The translations under genes were made by a program, and so were the position numbers. Of a stretch of DNA of 15,818 nucleotides, positions 13,081-15,818 are shown one piece after another (the first letter of the stretch is position 1; each line of letters begins with the position of its first letter). The notes below the pieces were generated by a model. That model saw only the letters and a list, made by a program, of their open reading frames with translations. It searched no databases and was not told where the DNA came from. The DNA is from Candidatus Omnitrophota bacterium (GTDB lineage Bacteria > Omnitrophota > Omnitrophia > Omnitrophales > Aquincolibacteriaceae): positions 1 through 15,818 of the forward strand of contig JAHFHJ010000019.1 in the NCBI GenBank assembly GCA_023246985.1, in the 5' to 3' direction.

Positions 13081-13163
13081 TCCCAACTTTGAATTTTTTT
13101 ACATCAATGGTAGTTGGGGTTGCCCCATCCCGCCTCCGGCGGGATGATAAGGATTGGGACTAA
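13081..13163 (+). repeat. structured repeat module A, copy 2
   Basis: Stem 1 is TCCCAACT (13081-13088) with AGTTGGGG (13112-13119), loop 23 nt as in copy 1. Stem 2 is ATCCCGCC (13127-13134) with GGCGGGAT (13138-13145), loop TCC: an 8-bp stem like copy 1 but of entirely different sequence. It ends ATTGGGACTAA, identical to copy 1. Confidence 0.6.
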
Positions 13164-13198
13164 CGGAGCAAGCGAGCGCAGTATATGACGGAACCGGC

Positions 13199-13224
13199 AA
13201 AAAAACGAGCGAATAAAAACGCTC
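13199..13224 (-). terminator. intrinsic terminator of the GH1 gene
   Basis: On the minus strand GAGCG, an 8-nt AT loop, CGCTC, G and T7. It begins 2 bp after the glycosidase stop codon. The stem is short (5 bp) but the T-run is good. Confidence 0.6.
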
Positions 13225-13226
13225 CG

Positions 13227-14459
13227 CTATTCAAGGGCGCCGGTCTTCGCGACCTGGCTGAATTTGAGGGCGCTTTGCCTCACCGTTCGCTTGAAGGTCG
13301 CGTAATCAACATCGATCAATCCGAACCTCGGACCGAACCCCTTGTCCCATTCGAAATTGTCTAAAAGTGACCAGTAAAGATAGCCCATGACCGGCACGCC
13401 TCGTTCCATGGCACCGTAAACGCTTTTCAGATGCGCGGAAATAAATTCCCAGCGCTCGGCGTCATCGGAAGTGCAAATGCCGTTCTCCGTGATCATGAGG
13501 GGCAAATCATATTTTTTGAGCTTCAGAAGAAGCTGAGAGAGTCCCTCCGGATAAATATCCCAGCCGAGCGAATTCTTTTTGACCGGATGATGGCCCGCCT
13601 TGCAAGTATCCGAAAGAAGATTCCGAAGGCCCCATTTTTGAACATCCACCAATTGCCGCGAGTAATAATTAACACCGATAAAATCAAGCGCTTTATGGCG
13701 GAGAAAAATGCTGAGAAGTCTTTCATTGAACAACTTGTGGCGCAGGGACGCGGCAAACCGGTTCTTTAGACTTGGCGTACAGGGCACAAGCGCCATCATG
13801 TGCTGCGCGATGCTGACGCGGGGGCCGGAGAGGCTCTCCTGCCTGTAGATCTTGTGGATCAGACGGTAGGCCCTGAGATGCGCCGAAACCATGCGCCTTT
13901 CGACCCGCAGCATTCTCCAAAGAGACTTCACCTGCGGCGGCCAGATCCCGAAAAGGTATGCGTGAGAAATATAGATCGTCGGCTCGTTGATCGTGATCCA
14001 GATGCGAACATATTGTGCCAAAGCGCGAACCACGAATTCCGTGTAGCGCAAAAAATACCGAACGGCCCTTGGGTGCTCCCAGCCTCCCAGTTTGGCAAAC
14101 CAGACCGGATTCGTGAAATGATGCAGCGTGACGACCGGCTCAATGTGGCGGGCTTTCAGCGCGAGAAGAACGGCAAGATAATGATTGAGCGCTTCCCGGG
14201 AGAATTTCCCTTCCTCCGGTTCGATACGGCCCCACTCAATCGAAAAACGGTGGACGTTGTGGCCAAGACCTTGGGCTAGATCAAAATCCTGATCATACAT
14301 TTCATAATGACGGCAAGCGGGGCCGGAACACTCGTTCCCCGCGGATTTTTCCCAGGGCCACCAATCCGAACCGACATTGCCCCCCTCGACCTGATAGGCC
14401 GCAGTCGCAGCGCCCCAGAGAAACTTTTTCGGAAATTGAATCATCGGTAAGTATATCAT
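13227..14459 (-). CDS. glycoside hydrolase family 1 beta-glycosidase
   Basis: Retaining beta-glucosidase/beta-galactosidase-type enzyme on a TIM barrel, probably cytoplasmic since no signal peptide precedes FPKKFLWGAATAAYQVEGG. The acid/base glutamate is E159 in TINEP and the nucleophile E325 in ITENG. Q23, H113-H114 (TLHHF), N264-Y265 (GVNYYS), and W363 with E370-W371 (YWSLLDNFEWDKGFGPRFGL) make the substrate pocket. 410 residues is somewhat short for GH1 (commonly 440-480), with compact loops in the middle. The ATG may be at 14459 or 14444 (MIQFPKK); neither has a Shine-Dalgarno sequence. TATACT at 14450-14455 (minus) would make the 14444 start nearly leaderless. It is divergent from the flippase gene and single, with its own terminator. 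The natural substrate cannot be told from sequence. Confidence 0.94.
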   Translation of the reverse strand: MIYLPMIQFPKKFLWGAATAAYQVEGGNVGSDWWPWEKSAGNECSGPACRHYEMYDQDFDLAQGLGHNVHRFSIEWGRIEPEEGKFSREALNHYLAVLLALKARHIEPVVTLHHFTNPVWFAKLGGWEHPRAVRYFLRYTEFVVRALAQYVRIWITINEPTIYISHAYLFGIWPPQVKSLWRMLRVERRMVSAHLRAYRLIHKIYRQESLSGPRVSIAQHMMALVPCTPSLKNRFAASLRHKLFNERLLSIFLRHKALDFIGVNYYSRQLVDVQKWGLRNLLSDTCKAGHHPVKKNSLGWDIYPEGLSQLLLKLKKYDLPLMITENGICTSDDAERWEFISAHLKSVYGAMERGVPVMGYLYWSLLDNFEWDKGFGPRFGLIDVDYATFKRTVRQSALKFSQVAKTGALE

Positions 14460-14465
14460 AAACCA

Positions 14466-14493
14466 AACTGCAAACTACAGACCGCCGACTGCA
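14466..14493. repeat. degenerate 7-bp repeat, four units
   Basis: AACTGCA, AACTACA, GACCGCC and GACTGCA stand head to tail with the same 7-bp period as the array at 14521-14575 but a different unit. It lies directly upstream of the GH1 start. Confidence 0.45.
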
Positions 14494-14520
14494 GCCCCGA
14501 AAAAGGCATGTAAAGGTTCT

Positions 14521-14575
14521 TTGTCTGTTGTCTGTTGTCTGTTGTCTGTTGTCTGTTGTCTGTTGTCTGTTGTCT
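14521..14575. repeat. tandem heptamer array (TTGTCTG, about 7.9 units)
   Basis: Seven perfect TTGTCTG units and a final TTGTCT. A 7-bp unit is prone to slippage and so probably varies in number between strains. It occupies the divergent GH1-flippase promoter region. Confidence 0.95.
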
Positions 14576-14598
14576 TTGCCGCGAGAACATTGTAGATT
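14570..14598 (+). promoter_or_regulatory. possible flippase promoter using the last heptamer as -35
   Basis: TTGTCT (14570-14575, 4/6), a 17-bp spacer and TAGATT (14593-14598, 4/6). The start site would fall at the ATG at 14605. Each box is moderate; the spacing and the missing Shine-Dalgarno sequence support the idea. Confidence 0.4.
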
Positions 14599-14604
14599 GC
14601 ACGC

Positions 14605-15818
14605 ATGCATTCGCTGATCCGGCAGATCAAAAAAACCTATGGCATGGCAAAACCCCATGAGCGGAAAGCGGTGCTCCATAATTTCGCATCGCTTTCCGTG
14701 CTCCAGGCCCTCATCTACCTTCTGCCGGTCTTGGTCCTCCCCTATCTTTTCAGAATTATCGGCCCTGAAAAATTTGGTCTGATCGCCTTCGCGCAAGCCT
14801 TCGTCCAATACTTCATGATCCTGACCGATTATGGATTCAGCATCTCCGCCACCAAAGAGATCTCGCTTTGTCAACACAACCCCGCGGAGATCAACAGGGT
14901 TTTTTCTTCGGTCATGACGGTCAAGATCGGTTTGGCGCTGGTGAGCCTTGTCCTGCTGAGCAGCATGGTCTATTTCGTCCCACGGTTCCGGGGCAATTGG
15001 CAGGTCTACGCGCTGAGTTTCGGCACCGTGCTGGGAAATACGCTCTTCCCGGTCTGGTTTTTCCAAGGAACCGAAAAAATGAAATACATCGCGGATCTGA
15101 ATATCGCGGGCGGAGTCCTGAGCTTTATTCTTATTCTTTTATCCGTTCATGGACCGCAGGACTATCTGAGGGTTCCGTTGATCCTCTCGTCGATCAGCAT
15201 GATCACCGGGCTTTGGGGACAACATATCGCTTTCAGGAAGCTCGGCATTTCATTCCGTTTCCCCGGATACACCAGCTTGCGCGGACAGCTTACGGCGGGC
15301 TGGGATATTTTTGTTTCGGTCGTCGCGATCAACGCCTATACGACCACCCGCATTTTCGCGATCGGTCTTCTCACCAATAACGCGGTCACGGGATATTATT
15401 CCATTGCCGAACGGGTCGCGGGGCTTTGCCAGACCTTTCCGCTGGCCTCATTTTCGCAGGCGCTTTTCCCGCGACTGAGCAAGATATTCCGGAAAAGCAG
15501 ATTCCGGGCTTTTGAATTCATGCGGCGGATCCAGCTGATCACCGTCAATATCTCGCTCATCTGCCTCCCGCTGATCTTCATTTTCGCCGAGTGGCTGGTC
15601 AAAACGGTGTTTGGCGGGAATTATCCGGAAACGGTGCTTTCCCTGAGGCTTCTTCTCATCGCTGTTTTCTTTGTTGGCTGCAACGCCTTCCGCGTCCAGT
15701 TCCTGCTCGTCTGCGGCAAAACGCACATCTATTCCCGGATTCACGTCATGATGGCCATGATCGGCCTCCCCATGATCTTCCTCCTGACTCAGGCATTCTC
15801 CTATGTCGGAGCGGCCAT
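14605..15818 (+). CDS. Wzx/RfbX-type polysaccharide flippase (3' end beyond the window)
   Basis: At least 404 residues, open to the window edge. A polytopic membrane protein of the polysaccharide transporter (MOP) family that flips undecaprenyl-linked O-antigen or capsule repeat units across the inner membrane. After a basic N-terminus (SLIRQIKKTYG...KPHERKA) come repeated hydrophobic helices. The family-like pattern LPYLFRIIGPEKFGLIAFAQ is followed by LTDYGFSISATKEIS, then VWFFQGTEKMKYIA, and later NNAVTGYYSIAERV with QALFPRLSK. A stop lies 4 codons before ATG 14605. ATG 14644 is an alternative start, and neither has a clear Shine-Dalgarno sequence. Such genes usually open a surface-polysaccharide cluster, so glycosyltransferases may follow outside the window. 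The gene is divergent from the GH1 gene and preceded by the heptamer array. Confidence 0.92.
   Translation, partial: MHSLIRQIKKTYGMAKPHERKAVLHNFASLSVLQALIYLLPVLVLPYLFRIIGPEKFGLIAFAQAFVQYFMILTDYGFSISATKEISLCQHNPAEINRVFSSVMTVKIGLALVSLVLLSSMVYFVPRFRGNWQVYALSFGTVLGNTLFPVWFFQGTEKMKYIADLNIAGGVLSFILILLSVHGPQDYLRVPLILSSISMITGLWGQHIAFRKLGISFRFPGYTSLRGQLTAGWDIFVSVVAINAYTTTRIFAIGLLTNNAVTGYYSIAERVAGLCQTFPLASFSQALFPRLSKIFRKSRFRAFEFMRRIQLITVNISLICLPLIFIFAEWLVKTVFGGNYPETVLSLRLLLIAVFFVGCNAFRVQFLLVCGKTHIYSRIHVMMAMIGLPMIFLLTQAFSYVGAA

Noticed and set aside
13081..13119. Integron attC site (CCCAAC...GTTGGG)
   Set aside because: The arms resemble R''/R' boxes, but the other copy reads CCCGAC/GTCGGG, which breaks the conserved AAC/GTT core. 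There are no L boxes with the usual extrahelical base and no integrase nearby.
12354..13163. 269-codon plus-strand open frame over the helicase and repeats
   Set aside because: Antisense to the DEAD-box core and then crosses repeat modules A and B; no motif.
14521..14575. CRISPR-like array
   Set aside because: The units are 7 bp and contiguous without spacers; a simple tandem repeat.
14302..15066. 254-codon minus-strand open frame across the heptamer array
   Set aside because: Its middle is a translated tandem repeat (QQTTDNR units), and the rest is antisense to the flippase and out of frame with the GH1 gene.

Overview
The window looks like chromosomal DNA of an uncultured, GC-moderate bacterium (coding regions mostly 55-65% GC by eye). 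The plant/cyanobacterial-like long IspH, the GroEL N-termini, the GH1 glucosidase and the many small structured intergenic repeats would suit an Omnitrophota- or other PVC-related lineage. That placement is an impression from protein style, not a demonstrated assignment.

Layout. (1) 60-155: a 31-residue membrane peptide that looks like the N-terminal half of a small membrane protein, ending on a bidirectional terminator. (2) 185-2996, minus strand: a tight three-gene operon of VOC-fold protein, P-loop kinase/dCMP deaminase fusion, and ispH. (3) 3106-3417, minus: a 7Fe-type ferredoxin with a clear sigma-70 promoter. (4) 3658-6996, plus: tsaB (tRNA t6A), alr (D-alanine for the wall), a minimal biotin ligase and coaX (type III pantothenate kinase). 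birA and coaX abut directly. (5) 7128-11391, plus: a chaperonin cluster in the unusual order groEL1-groES-groEL2, with a sigma-70 promoter and a CIRCE operator before groEL1 and a strong intrinsic terminator after groEL2. (6) 11655-12905, minus: an RhlE-like DEAD-box RNA helicase. (7) 13227-14459, minus: a GH1 beta-glycosidase with its own terminator. (8) 14605-end, plus: a Wzx-type polysaccharide flippase cut by the window edge, behind a 7-bp tandem array.

Most genes are housekeeping or stress functions. The surprising material lies between and within them: a two-part repeat (modules A and B) present in two cyclically permuted copies, in which stems are preserved by compensatory changes; a REPIN-like GTCAT...ATGAC hairpin family with at least five members; three near-perfect palindromes centred on CCGGG; a sharply AT-rich block inside coaX; and a heptamer array whose last unit can serve as a -35 box for an apparently leaderless flippase gene. 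No CRISPR array, tRNA, rRNA, transposase or complete insertion sequence was seen.
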